Of a DNA stretch of 64,000 bases, positions 1 through 12,712 are shown in pieces. Below the pieces are notes generated by a model that worked only from the letters and a program-made list of their open reading frames with translations, ran no database searches and was not told the DNA's origin. Source of the stretch: Thermoleophilum album (GTDB lineage: Bacteria > Actinomycetota > Thermoleophilia > Solirubrobacterales > Thermoleophilaceae); assembly GCF_900108055.1 (NCBI RefSeq), contig NZ_FNWJ01000002.1, forward strand, positions 10,382-74,381, in the 5' to 3' direction. Numbering within the stretch: the first letter of the stretch is position 1; each line of letters opens with the position of its first letter. Made by a program: the position numbers and the translations under genes.

Positions 1-2909
<2,909 letters not shown>

Positions 2910-2917
<8 letters not shown>

Positions 2918-3821
2918 TCAACCTGGTCCTGCTAGCAGCCTTGAAACGCTCAGGCTGCCCCCTCACGAGTTCGAGTTCGTACCGCCGACGATCCAGCAGT
3001 TGGAGGAACCCCATCTCGTGGCCATCCGTGATCACGAGTTTGCCATTCGACTCGCTAATCTCGACGCCCGTTTGCTCGCAGGCCTTCTTCAGCAAGGCTT
3101 GGTCGATGTTCGTCGTCGCCCCCTGCGTCCGGATCGATGCGAGGTAACGCGCCGCCCGCGTGTGCTCGGCGGCGTAGGCCTCGATCCCAGTGAAGTCCAC
3201 GAAGAACAGGTCCTTCCTGATCGCCTTGATGTTTTCTGGCACTGCATTGAGGATCGCCCGCTGAAGCTTTCCAACGAACTCGAAGCCGCTGGGCCGCAGG
3301 ATGTGAACGTTCTTTCCATCAATCAGCAGGTCGAAGTCATTATCCAGCTTGAACACGGTGTCGTCGATAATTTTCAACGTATCGTCAAGCATATGAACGA
3401 GGCGGTTCTTGCTCTTGAGCACGCCCTTGAACTGGGACGCGCGGCGCACAGCGGTCAACCGCCGGTTCTTTTTGTCGGTCAGTCGCACGAAGTAGCAGAA
3501 CACGTTGGTCGGGTCTGCCAGGGCTGCGGCATCGATATCAAGATTGGTCGCCTCGTGCAGGTCGCGCACGGCGGAGGCCATTTCGTCCGCCAGCGGCACA
3601 TAGCAGTACTCCGTGCTCCCGTGCTTCTCGGACGGTTCGTACCTGGCCGGACCGTCCTCGTCGTTCTGCATGGCGTCCCAGGTTGCCTGCACCATCTCGT
3701 GGAGTGCGGCCTGCACGCCCGCATCCACGGGCACAGCCACGAACGCCTGCCCGTCACCGTCGTCCCGGCCGACGCCGAACTCCGTGACCGTCACACTCGC
3801 GAGATCGAACTCCAGCTTCAT
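2910..3821 (-). CDS. kwaB: Kiwa-like anti-phage protein KwaB (DUF4868 family)
   Basis: A 303-residue soluble protein with no signal peptide or membrane segment. Its layout fits the DUF4868/KwaB family: an N-terminal alpha/beta part, a central [19 protein letters not shown] strand pair, the block [19 protein letters not shown] followed by FEFVGKLQ, and a charged C-terminal helical part ending in a [10 protein letters not shown] segment. In described Kiwa systems KwaB is the DNA-binding effector that works with membrane protein KwaA. Here it directly follows a four-helix membrane gene (4-base ATGA overlap at 3818-3821) and overlaps hsdR by 8 bases. Family assignment is from remembered motifs and the gene pair, not a search. 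Base composition at about 3000-3450 looks lower in GC than the window average, consistent with acquired DNA. Confidence 0.75.
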
Positions 3822-4389
3822 GCTTCCGCCTCCAGGTATACAGTGTCGCTAAGTCGATAGGCGACGATACGGTCGCCGGAGGCCAAGCTTACGCGGCGGG
3901 TGATGAGCGCATAGGGGGTCTTGCCGGTGAGCGGGTTGTCGTCGGCCGGCGGATAGACGGTGAAGACGCGGAAGCCGAGCGCCGCGAAGAGCAGGTTCAT
4001 GTAGTGCAGGTTCAGGTGCCAGAACAGGAACACGATGAAGGCCAGCGCAGCCAACGTTGCGCCCAGGTCACGCCAGGTGCCGATGGCCACCGAGTAGAAA
4101 GGGAGCAGCATCGCGAACAAATAGACAAGGATGTGGTCGCGGTGGTCGTCGGCCGTTCCGACGGTGAGATGGCGTTTGTCGGCCTGCTTCTTCGCCGTCT
4201 GGATGCGCAGCCACAGGAAAGCGTTTGGGACGACGACCATGAGGGCACAGAATCGGATGAACCAGCGGTCGGGGATGAGGCTGTTCCCGCGAATCGCCCA
4301 CAGGATGAAGAGCGGCGAGGTGCTGCTGAGGACCATGAGCAGACGTGCGGCCTTGAGCCCTTCGCGGTGCGTGCTGGCAGCGCGTCCGC

Positions 4390-4393
<4 letters not shown>
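3818..4393 (-). CDS. kwaA: Kiwa-like membrane protein KwaA
   Basis: A 191-residue membrane protein starting at the ATG at 4393, which overlaps the hsdS stop by 4 bases (ATGA). An upstream ATG at 4504 would lie deep inside hsdS and is not favoured. Hydrophobic segments: LLMVLSSTSPLFILWAI near residues 18-35, FIRFCALMVVVPNAFLWL near 46-63, two close segments from LVYLFAMLLPFYSVAIG to ALAFIVFLFWHL, then NLLFAALGFRVFTVY. A short soluble tail with an NPLTGKTPYALITRR stretch follows. Size, four-helix topology and adjacency to a DUF4868 gene match KwaA, which in studied systems senses phage attachment or membrane disturbance and controls KwaB. Lone similarity would be weak evidence; the pair makes the call. 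Confidence 0.72.
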
Positions 4394-5722
<1,329 letters not shown>

Positions 5723-5733
<11 letters not shown>

Positions 5734-5875
5734 ACCCCAACTCCTTCAACCGCTTTAGCAATCTTTTTTCTATGGAAGGCTTGAGGGCCGGCGCGTCACG
5801 GCTGGCCGCCTCCGATACAATGTCGAGGTCGATGTCGAACAGGATATGCCGTAGCCGTTCTTTCGGGTCTCTCAT
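5723..5875 (-). pseudogene. Truncated HepT (DUF86 HEPN toxin) remnant fused to an HsdM-like tail
   Basis: A 50-codon frame. Residues 1-19 ([19 protein letters not shown]) match the typical N-terminus of HEPN-domain DUF86/HepT proteins, which are about 110-140 residues long and carry an RX4-6H RNase motif further on. That catalytic part is absent. The frame instead runs into SIEKRLLKRLKELGYGG and stops, and the last residues repeat the C-terminus of HsdM (NLKELGYDL) upstream. The ATG overlaps the stop of the MNT gene by 4 bases, as in intact MNT-HepT pairs. I read it as a toxin deleted except for its first codons and joined to the old 3' end of hsdM. It is probably still translated, because it couples ribosomes to hsdS. 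Confidence 0.65.
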
Positions 5876-6162
5876 AGTGACACGGCCTCCCGAAGCACGC
5901 GTTCGCGGATGCGCCGCTTAAGCCCCCTCTCGGTGACGACATCCACCCGACAGTCGAGCAGTTGCTCTAGCTCCATTTGCAGGCCTCCCAGGTCGAGCAG
6001 GCTCCGTCCGGGCTCGAGTTCAACCAGAAAGTCCACATCGCTAGATTCGTCTGCCTCCCCGCGGACCACAGAGCCGAACACGCGCACGTTGCGGGCGCCG
6101 TGCTTAGCGGCGATCCGTAGGATCTCCTCCCGTTTCTCCTTCAGCAGCTGCTCAAAGGTCAT
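5872..6162 (-). CDS. MNT-domain nucleotidyltransferase (MntA-type antitoxin)
   Basis: A 96-residue minimal nucleotidyltransferase with the family signature [20 protein letters not shown] (GSx10DxD catalytic core), preceded by ARNVRVF. In MntA-HepT systems such proteins inactivate the HEPN RNase partner by attaching AMP to it. Here the partner reading frame is cut to about 19 recognisable residues, so this gene looks like an orphan antitoxin. Its ATG overlaps the hsdM stop by 11 bases, the same overlap length as between the hepT remnant and hsdS. Alternative explanation: a stand-alone MNT kept for an unrelated role, possibly acting on another HEPN protein elsewhere. Confidence 0.85.
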   Translation of the reverse strand: MTFEQLLKEKREEILRIAAKHGARNVRVFGSVVRGEADESSDVDFLVELEPGRSLLDLGGLQMELEQLLDCRVDVVTERGLKRRIRERVLREAVSL

Positions 6163-7732
6163 AGCCCAGCTCCTTCAGGTTCTTGGCAATGGCTGCATCC
6201 AGCCGCGCCGCCTCGGCCTGCTGTTCGCGAAGCTGAGCCACCAGCCGCTGCATCTTCTCTTCGAAGGGCTCGTCGTCCTCTTCTTGCGGCGGCGCGCCTA
6301 CGTAGCGGCCCGGCGTGAGCACGTAGCCGTGCTTGCGGATCTCCTCAAGCGTCGCGCTCTTGCAGAAGCCGGGGACGTCTTGGTATTCGCCCGCATCCTT
6401 CTCCCCGCGCCAGGCGTGGTAGGTACGGGCGATCTTTTGGATCTCCTCGTCGGTGAGCTCGCGGTGGGTTCGGTCCACCATCTGCCCCATCTTGCGGGCG
6501 TCGATGAAGAGGATCTCGCCGCGGCGGTCGCGGAAGCGCCCGTTCTTCTTGTCCCGCGCGAGGAACCAGAGGCACGCCGGGATCTGGGTGGAGTAGAAGA
6601 GCTGGCCCGGCAGGGCCACCATGCAGTCCACGAGGTCCGCTTCGATGATGTTCTTGCGGATCTCGCCCTCGCCGGACTGGTTGGAGGACATCGACCCGTT
6701 GGCGAGCACGAAGCCGGCCACTCCCGCGGGCGCCAGGTGGTGGATCATGTGCTGCACCCAGGCGAAGTTGGCGTTGCCGGCGGGCGGCACGCCGAACTTC
6801 CAGCGGCGGTCCTCCCGCAGCTGCTCCCCGCCCCAGCGCTTCATGTTGAACGGAGGATTGGCCAGGATGTAGTCGGCCTTGAGGTCGGGGAAGCGGTCAT
6901 TCGTGAACGAGTCGCCCTGCTCGATCTTCCCGTCGATCCCGCGGATGGCGAGGTTCATCTTGGCGAGCCGCCAGGTCGTGTAGTTCAGCTCCTGGCCGTA
7001 GATGCTGATTTCGCTCCGCGCGCGGCCACCGTTGCCGTTGCCCGTCGCGTGGGCCTCGATGAACTCCACCGACTGCACGAACATCCCAGCCGAGCCGCAG
7101 CAGGGGTCGTAGACGCGGCCCCGGTAGGGCTCGAGCATCTCCACCAGGAGCTTGACGATGCAGCGGGGCGTGTAGAACTCGCCGCCCTTTTTGCCTTCGG
7201 CGCTCGCGAACTGGCCGAGGAAGTACTCGTAGACTCGCCCTAGGATGTCGCGGGCGTGGTTGTCGCCCCCGCTGAGGTGGATGTTGGAGACGAGGTCGAT
7301 GAGCTGTCCCAGGCGCTGCTTGTCGAGCGCGGGGCGGGCGTAGTCTTTAGGAAGCACCCCCTTGAGGGAGGGGTTGTCCCGCTCCACGGCCGCCATGGCG
7401 TCGTCTACGAGGCGGCCGATGGTGGGCTGGCGGGCGCTCTTCTGCAGGTGGGACCAGCGGGCCTCGGGCGGCACCCAGAAGATGTTCTCGGCCTGGTACT
7501 CGTCTGGGTCCTCCGGGTCAGCGCCCTGGTCCCGTTCGGCTTCGAGCTTGGCACGGTGGGCCTCGAAGGCGTCGGAGACGTACTTGAGGAAGATGAGCCC
7601 GAGCACCACGTGCTTGTACTCGGCGGCGTCCATGGAGCCGCGCAGGGCGTTGGCGGCCGCCCACAGCTGGGCTTCGAAGCCGAGGTTGGCGGCGGTCGCC
7701 CCCGAGTTGCGTGGTGTGTTCTTTCGCTTCAC
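6152..7732 (-). CDS. hsdM: Type I restriction-modification methyltransferase subunit M (HsdM)
   Basis: N6-adenine DNA methyltransferase subunit of the type I complex. It has an N-terminal helical HsdM domain ([20 protein letters not shown]), the S-adenosylmethionine-binding motif [12 protein letters not shown] near residue 207, and catalytic motif [16 protein letters not shown] near residue 290. I favour the GTG at 7732 ([12 protein letters not shown]) giving 526 residues; an upstream ATG at 7786 adds 18 residues unlike the family. The C-terminus [16 protein letters not shown] contains in its codons the AAGGAG sequence that serves the overlapping MNT start. First gene of the defence operon; no plus-strand gene lies close upstream, so the promoter should be in the gap above 7732. 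Confidence 0.95.
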   Translation of the reverse strand: MKRKNTPRNSGATAANLGFEAQLWAAANALRGSMDAAEYKHVVLGLIFLKYVSDAFEAHRAKLEAERDQGADPEDPDEYQAENIFWVPPEARWSHLQKSARQPTIGRLVDDAMAAVERDNPSLKGVLPKDYARPALDKQRLGQLIDLVSNIHLSGGDNHARDILGRVYEYFLGQFASAEGKKGGEFYTPRCIVKLLVEMLEPYRGRVYDPCCGSAGMFVQSVEFIEAHATGNGNGGRARSEISIYGQELNYTTWRLAKMNLAIRGIDGKIEQGDSFTNDRFPDLKADYILANPPFNMKRWGGEQLREDRRWKFGVPPAGNANFAWVQHMIHHLAPAGVAGFVLANGSMSSNQSGEGEIRKNIIEADLVDCMVALPGQLFYSTQIPACLWFLARDKKNGRFRDRRGEILFIDARKMGQMVDRTHRELTDEEIQKIARTYHAWRGEKDAGEYQDVPGFCKSATLEEIRKHGYVLTPGRYVGAPPQEEDDEPFEEKMQRLVAQLREQQAEAARLDAAIAKNLKELGYDL

Positions 7733-8503
7733 AATGGCTACCTCATCCGATCTTTTGTCGACGTGGTTCGGGAGAGCGTTTAACACCTGAGCTTAGCCCC
7801 GGAGCGGCGTCGACTTGAGCGAACGGAAACACCACCGGGTAGACGCCGCCTCACAGCTACGAGATAGACAGGTATCTATTGCCTTGCACTCTAACTGGCC
7901 AAACGATCCAATCTTTAAGCAAGTATGCGCGGCACAACGCTAAAGCGGTGACGCAGCGAGTGGCCTGAGTCATTCCATTCACAGCGACTGTTGCACCGCT
8001 TAACCGAGTTAAGTACGCTAGTGTGTCACTTTGTCTTCGGGTGTCTGCCGGCCGCAGGCGACGCGGAGAGCGGAGGCGGGGACACAGCCGGCGACTGCCG
8101 TGCGCAGCACCTCGAGCGTGGGGCTTGCGCGCGTTTCCGTCGATTACCCGCGTGCATTGGCGTGCTCCGAGCGAGGGTTGCCGCTTACTGGGTGAGCAGC
8201 TGGGTGAGCAGAAACATTTCAGCCGAGAAGTCGTTCTCGACTAGGCGTTCCTGACGAGGCCTGCCAGAACTCAAGCTCGGTTGGGAAACTGGGGTGGTTG
8301 GGTCTAAAGGCGGTGGTCGAGACTAAGCAGGTTGCTGGCGCTCGCAAGCCGCGCATCGACCCTTTGAGCGGCCTCTCGGCGACCAAACCGTGCTCGTGAC
8401 GTGCCCGGCACCTCAGCGGCGCGCACCTCAGCAGCACGCACCTCAGCAGCACGCGCGCCTCAGGGCGGCTGCCACAGCGGCGGGCGCCTCAGCGGCGCGC
8501 GCC
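7733..8503. other. Intergenic region, likely defence-operon promoter region
   Basis: About 770 bases with no convincing gene on either strand. Short open frames here (for example 7991-8254 plus) have no recognisable motifs or ribosome sites. The part at about 7860-7990 is clearly less GC-rich than the surroundings and probably holds the minus-strand promoter for hsdM. On the minus strand TTGGCC is followed after about 18 bases by TAGATA, a weak sigma-70-like candidate. The right end carries a 15-bp tandem repeat that runs into the 3' end of cobQ. It is also the boundary between the island and the cobalamin genes; I see no tRNA or attachment site. Confidence 0.5.
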
Positions 8504-8514
8504 TCAGTGCCGCG
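8411..8514. repeat. 15-bp degenerate tandem repeat downstream of cobQ
   Basis: Three consecutive 15-bp units of the form CCTCAGCRGCRCGCR lie at 8411-8455, with two further units (CGCCTCAGCGGCGCG-like) at 8485-8514 after a diverged stretch. The last units overlap the end of cobQ and so form its final codons. No spacers of constant length, so not a CRISPR array. Confidence 0.8.
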
Positions 8515-10270
8515 CGCCAGAGCGCTCCGCAATCAGCGACTCAAGCGCGCTCGCGTCTATCGCCTCGGCAGCTGCCTCGGCGAGCAGGTCGAGCTGCCTG
8601 CTCCGGCGGGCCCGGAAGGGTGGGGAGGAGCGGCGCTCGTGGTGAGCAGGGAACTCGTGGCGTGCGCCAACCCGAGCCAGCAGCGCCCCCCTCACCTCAT
8701 CCCCCTCCAACACCCCGTGCCACGACGTGCCGACTACCGCCCCGAGCGCGCAGCCGTCGGGCTCGCCGTCGTCGCTTACGAACACCGGACAAGGCGCTGT
8801 GCCTCCGTTGCTGGCGGCGTCGGCAGCGCCCGGCAGGTGCGACGCGGCCCAAGCGTGCCGCCCCGCCGCTTCTTGCCCAATCCACCGCGGCCTCCCATGC
8901 CTGATCTCGTAGCCCTCGGCGGGGGCGCCGCCGAAGAGGGGCGAGTGGCCGCGGCGGCGGCGGACGATCTTGTCGCGCGCGAACACCGTCTCGACCGGCA
9001 AAAGACCGAGCCCGGGCACCGTGCCGCGGCGCGACTCGACGTCGTCGACGATCCGCTCGCCGAGCATCTGGTAGCCGCCGCAGATCCCGAGGATCGGGCG
9101 GCCGGCGCGGGCGCGGCGCACCAGCGCGTCGGCCAGGCCGTCGCGGCGGAGTAGCTCGAGGTCCTCGACGGTTGCCTTCGTGCCCGGCAGGATCACCAGG
9201 TCGGCGCGCTCGACATCGGCCGGCGAGCGCGTGTAGTAGATGCGCACCCCCGGCTCGAAGCGCAGCGGGTCGAAATCGGTGAAGTTGCTGATCCAGCGCA
9301 GCCGCACGACCGCGATATCGAGCGTGGGCAGCGCCGCCCAGTCGGCCGCGGGCGCCGCGGTCGAGCCTGGGTCGCGCGCCGGAACCGCGCTCGGCGCCGG
9401 CGCTGCGCCCGCCACCGCGTCCGCCCCCGGCAGCGCCAAAGAGTCCTCGGCGTCGATCCAAAGCCCCTCGATGAAGGGGAGCACCCCCAGCACCGGTCGG
9501 CCCGTACGCTCCTCGAGCCACTCGAGGCCCGGGCGCAAAACCTCCGGGTCGCCGCGGAACTTGTTGATCACAAAGCCCTTGATGTGCTCGCGGTCGGCTG
9601 GCTCAAGCACCTCGAGCGTCCCGATGATCTGCGCGAAAACGCCGCCGCGGTCGATGTCGGCCACCAAAATCGCCGGCAGGTCGGCGGCGCGCGCAAGCCC
9701 CATGTTCGCGATGTCGTGCTCGCGCAGGTTCACCTCCGCCGGGCTGCCCGCGCCCTCGCAGATCACCACGTCGAAGCGGGAGCGCAGATCGGCGAGCGCC
9801 TCGAGCACGATCGGCATCAGCTGCGGCTTGAGCTGGTGGTAGCTACGCGCATCGACATCGGCGAGCGGCTCGCCCATCACCACCACCTGGCTGTGGCGCG
9901 GGCCCGACGGCTTCAGCAGGATCGGGTTCATCGCCGTCTCCGGCTCCACCCCGCAGGCCGCCGCCTGCATCGCCTGGGCGCGCGCGATCTCGCCGCCGTC
10001 GACGGCGACGGTGGAGTTCAACGCCATGTTCTGCGCCTTGAACGGCGCCACCCGCAGCCCCTGGCGCGCAAGCCAGCGGCACAGCCCCGCGACCACCGTC
10101 GTCTTGCCGGCATCGGAAGTAGTGCCCAGCACAAGCAAAGCCGGCGCTTGGGGGCTCCGGTCGCCCCCGCGGGGCCGCTCGCTTCGGGAGCCGCGCGTGC
10201 TTCGGGATCCAGGCTCGCTTCGGGAGCTCCGCTCGCTCTCGCTGCGCGCGTCCATCGCTCCCATCCTCAC
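8504..10270 (-). CDS. cobQ: Cobyric acid synthase CobQ
   Basis: Glutamine-dependent amidation of four side chains of adenosylcobyrinic a,c-diamide in B12 synthesis. Visible: P-loop LVLGTTSDAGKTTVVAGL near residue 46, FKAQNMALNSTVAVDGGEIA, ICEGAGSPAEVNLREHDIAN, DIDRGGVFAQIIGT, and a C-terminal class I glutamine amidotransferase domain with nucleophile region ILGICGGYQMLGE. At 588 residues it is longer than usual (about 480-510). The excess is an N-terminal Ser/Arg/Gly-rich leader encoded by an 18-bp tandem repeat, an Ala/Pro-rich linker near residue 270-300, and the tail. The GTG at 10270 overlaps the cobD stop (GTGA); an ATG at 10264 or further in could be the true start. No riboswitch is visible upstream of the pair. 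Confidence 0.95.
   Translation of the reverse strand: MRMGAMDARSESERSSRSEPGSRSTRGSRSERPRGGDRSPQAPALLVLGTTSDAGKTTVVAGLCRWLARQGLRVAPFKAQNMALNSTVAVDGGEIARAQAMQAAACGVEPETAMNPILLKPSGPRHSQVVVMGEPLADVDARSYHQLKPQLMPIVLEALADLRSRFDVVICEGAGSPAEVNLREHDIANMGLARAADLPAILVADIDRGGVFAQIIGTLEVLEPADREHIKGFVINKFRGDPEVLRPGLEWLEERTGRPVLGVLPFIEGLWIDAEDSLALPGADAVAGAAPAPSAVPARDPGSTAAPAADWAALPTLDIAVVRLRWISNFTDFDPLRFEPGVRIYYTRSPADVERADLVILPGTKATVEDLELLRRDGLADALVRRARAGRPILGICGGYQMLGERIVDDVESRRGTVPGLGLLPVETVFARDKIVRRRRGHSPLFGGAPAEGYEIRHGRPRWIGQEAAGRHAWAASHLPGAADAASNGGTAPCPVFVSDDGEPDGCALGAVVGTSWHGVLEGDEVRGALLARVGARHEFPAHHERRSSPPFRARRSRQLDLLAEAAAEAIDASALESLIAERSGARH
10177..10230. repeat. 18-bp tandem repeat in the cobQ 5' coding region
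   Basis: Three 18-bp units (GCTCGCTTCGGGAGCCGC and variants) at 10177-10194, 10195-10212 and 10213-10230, plus a partial fourth. On the minus strand they encode the Ser/Arg-rich leader of CobQ. Period is a multiple of 3, so copy-number change would not break the frame. Confidence 0.8.
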
Positions 10271-11397
10271 GCACCGGCGAGGCGCAGCGCGTCGCGCACC
10301 GTCTGGTCGCTCGGATCACGCCCCTCGCCCAACCACGGCCGGCGCTCCAGGCGTCCTCCGTAACGCACCGGGCCGCCCAGCCGCACCCCCAGCGCCCCCG
10401 CAAAAGCCGCCTCCATCGGGCCGGCGTTGGGGCTCGGGTGGAGATGCCCGAAACGACGCACCGCCGCGAGCACGCCGCGCGCGGAGCCGCCGACGAGCGG
10501 TGCTCGCAGCGCCGTCAAAAGCACCCCCAGCCGCGCTCCCGGCCACCCCAAGAGGTCGTCGAGGCGCGCCGCGAAACGGCCGAAGTGGCGGTAGCGCTCG
10601 TCGCGGTAGCCCCACATCGCATCCAACGTGTTCGCCGCCCGGTGCGCCGCCGCGCCGGCGGGCCCCGCCAACAACCCCCAAACCAGCGTCGAAAGCAGCG
10701 CGTCGTTGAGATTCTCCGCGAGCGACTCCACCACCGCGCGCCGCAGCGCCGGCGCATCGAGGGCCTGCGGGTCGCGCCCACAGAGCGCCGGCAGGCGGGC
10801 CCGCGCGGCCTCCACATCGCCGCGCGCAGTCGCTTGCGCGACCGCCTCCACCTCCCGCAGAAGCGAACGCCGACCCACACACACCCACACCACCGCCGCG
10901 CCCGCCAGCACCCGCCCCAGTGGTCGCCCGCGACCGAGGCGCCGCGTCGCCCAGCTGCCCGCCCGCTCCACTAGCGCAGCAGCGCCCGCCGCCCCGCCGA
11001 CCAGCGCCGCTCCCGCCACGGCTCCGGCCAGCAGGGAAGCGCCCGCTGCGCCGGCGACCCGCGCTCTGGTCGCGCGCGTCGCTGGCCTGCGCGCGCCCAA
11101 ACCACGCCAACGCAAAACGCCCTCTACCGCCGCCGCCAAACTCCCGAAGCCGGCCACCGGGTGGTAGCGGCGGGGATCACCCAGCAGCTCGTCGAACGCG
11201 AGCCCAAGCGCAAGCTGGGCGAGGCGGGTAGCGAAGCGACTGGCGTGCCTCTGCCATCGGGCGGCCGCCGCGCCAGCGGTGCGCCCGCGGTCGCGACTGC
11301 GCCCGCGCTCACGCTTGCGCCGGCGCTCACGCCTGCGCCAGCGGTCGCTCCTCCGCCCGCGACAAAGCGCCGCCAGTGACCGCGGGCGTGCCAGCAC
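10267..11397 (-). CDS. cobD: Adenosylcobinamide-phosphate synthase CobD/CbiB
   Basis: Integral membrane enzyme that attaches the aminopropanol-type linker to cobyric acid to give adenosylcobinamide (phosphate). Family signatures: ALGLAFDELLGDPRRYHPV, then GFGSLAAAVEGVL, CGRDPQALDAPALRRAVVE, ESLAENLNDALLSTLVWGL, ANTLDAMWGYRDERYRHFG and SPNAGPMEAAFAGALGV. Several hydrophobic helices. The frame is open to 11688, but I choose the GTG at 11397 because GAAGGG lies about 8 bases upstream and because it clears the preceding gene. That leaves an Arg-rich N-terminal stretch of about 45 residues, encoded by an 18-bp repeat, before the conserved part. Overlaps cobQ by 4 bases. Confidence 0.92.
   Translation of the reverse strand: MLARPRSLAALCRGRRSDRWRRRERRRKRERGRSRDRGRTAGAAAARWQRHASRFATRLAQLALGLAFDELLGDPRRYHPVAGFGSLAAAVEGVLRWRGLGARRPATRATRARVAGAAGASLLAGAVAGAALVGGAAGAAALVERAGSWATRRLGRGRPLGRVLAGAAVVWVCVGRRSLLREVEAVAQATARGDVEAARARLPALCGRDPQALDAPALRRAVVESLAENLNDALLSTLVWGLLAGPAGAAAHRAANTLDAMWGYRDERYRHFGRFAARLDDLLGWPGARLGVLLTALRAPLVGGSARGVLAAVRRFGHLHPSPNAGPMEAAFAGALGVRLGGPVRYGGRLERRPWLGEGRDPSDQTVRDALRLAGA
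11281..11352. repeat. 18-bp tandem repeat at the cobD 5' end
   Basis: Four 18-bp units of the type GCGCCCGCGCTCACGCTT at 11281-11298, 11299-11316, 11317-11334 and 11335-11352. On the minus strand they give the Arg/Glu-rich leader of CobD if translation starts at 11397. Confidence 0.8.
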
Positions 11398-11408
11398 CAG
11401 GCGGCCCT

Positions 11409-11747
11409 TCAAGCAGCGACGCAGAAGTTGCCGTCGCGACCGTCGTCTGGGAACACGCCGGCCACCCTGCGACGACTGCGCGTGCGGCCTTCGCGCTCGC
11501 CCGCCAAACCGCCGTGCTCCTCGTCGCCTCGAGCGGGCCCCCCGCGGCTCGCGCCACCGCGAGCGTGCTCCCTGCGGCTCGCGCCACCGGCCGAGCCGGC
11601 GCGCAGCGGTGCCGGCTCCTCGTTCCGCGACCCCAGCGCGAGCACCCGGCCGAGCACAATGGCGACCGCCAAACCGACCGCCAACCACAGCCCGATCACC
11701 AGCAGCGCGAGCGTGACCGGGTCGTTCGGAAGAGAGAAAGCAAGCAC
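11409..11747 (-). CDS. Small membrane-anchored protein of unknown function
   Basis: A 112-residue frame beginning MLAFSLPNDPVTLALLVIGL. It has one strong transmembrane helix (about residues 9-36) followed by a Gly/Ala/Arg/Glu-rich cytoplasmic-type tail. Part of the tail comes from a 30-bp duplication (copies at 11544-11559 and 11574-11589). It lies just upstream of cobD on the same strand, and its last bases TGAAGGG form the probable ribosome site of cobD, which favours real translation. I do not recognise the family. It could be an accessory membrane protein of the cobalamin genes or only a local leader. Confidence 0.5.
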   Translation of the reverse strand: MLAFSLPNDPVTLALLVIGLWLAVGLAVAIVLGRVLALGSRNEEPAPLRAGSAGGASRREHARGGASRGGPARGDEEHGGLAGEREGRTRSRRRVAGVFPDDGRDGNFCVAA

Positions 11748-11780
11748 GGGCTCCGCGCTCCAGTCGGACTCAGGTTTCAG

Positions 11781-12602
11781 CTAGCTGCTCGAGGCTCGGG
11801 GATCGGCACTGGCGCTGGTGCCACCCGGACCCTTTCGGGAAGTGTAAATCTCGCCCGGACGACGCCGATCGCTAGCGTCGAAGAGTCGGCCCGGGGCCTC
11901 CAGGCGCGTGCCGCTGGCCGGCTCGGGGAAGACCTTGATGCCGACGCCCTCGATCGTTCCGCGCGCAGGATGCCGCGCAAACCGCGGCTCGAGCTGCTTG
12001 AACCAGCGGCTCGCGTCACCCTGGCGGCGGCGCGCGCCGAGTGTCGCGCCCACCACCAGATCGGCGATTTGGAGACCCGTCGAAAGGTGCGAGGGGGCGA
12101 GCATCAAGCAGTCGATCAGACGCTCAAACGAGAGATACGGCGTGCCCTGCTCGCGCAGCCGCTCGAAGAAGCGGCGCATCCGCTCGTCGAGCTCGCTGCG
12201 CCGCGAATCCAGCACGATCAGGCCGTAACTCTCCTGGTCGGCGAGAAACCGCTGGAAGCGCTCAGCGAGGAAGGTCAAGGCGGTGGCGTAGGTGTCTTCG
12301 CCGCTCGCGAACAGTTCTGGGTGCGACTGTCGCCCCGCCAGCGGGCGCAGCAAACACACGAAGCAGGTGATCGGGCAGCTCGCCAAAGTGGCGTAGACGG
12401 CGTCGGCGACCGTTGGCGGCACCGTCCCCGTCCGGCAGCCGTGCCACTTGAGTTCGCGGTCCGCTGGCCACCCCTGCTCGCTGAGCGCTGCCGTCAGGCG
12501 GTCACGCGTCAACCGCCAGTCATCGGCGCGGATCGCGACGCCGCCCAACGCGAAGACCTTCTCGTCGGGCTTTCCGGACTCGTCGAGAAACAGGACGTGC
12601 AT
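11781..12602 (-). CDS. DUF3800 domain protein
   Basis: Starts at the ATG at 12602 with MHVLFLDESGKPDEKVFALG, the typical first strand of DUF3800 (conserved Asp-Glu-Ser-Gly). Further marks are the central YGLIVLDSRRSELDERM and the C-terminal THLSTGLQIADLVVG-like segment (HLSTGLQIADLVVGATLG), where the Asp is conserved. Length about 273 residues. DUF3800 proteins are predicted to have an RNase H-like fold with acidic metal-binding residues and are common near mobile or defence genes; no reaction is established that I can name. Upstream in-frame codons to 12704 are low-complexity and not included. It is a single gene between cobD and a secreted protein, with no clear operon partner. Confidence 0.85.
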   Translation of the reverse strand: MHVLFLDESGKPDEKVFALGGVAIRADDWRLTRDRLTAALSEQGWPADRELKWHGCRTGTVPPTVADAVYATLASCPITCFVCLLRPLAGRQSHPELFASGEDTYATALTFLAERFQRFLADQESYGLIVLDSRRSELDERMRRFFERLREQGTPYLSFERLIDCLMLAPSHLSTGLQIADLVVGATLGARRRQGDASRWFKQLEPRFARHPARGTIEGVGIKVFPEPASGTRLEAPGRLFDASDRRRPGEIYTSRKGPGGTSASADPRASSS

Positions 12603-12712
12603 AGCGGGCCGGGATGATCGCGCAGGTTCGACACGCCCGCGACGCTCGCGACTCCCCCGGCCGGCGGGGGAACCGCGGGCTCGGCTCGAACCCGGTGGCA
12701 CCAACTAGAGCC

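Noticed and set aside
7991-8254. 87-codon plus frame in the intergenic region
   Set aside because: No ribosome site, no hydrophobic or motif pattern; composition not like neighbouring genes.
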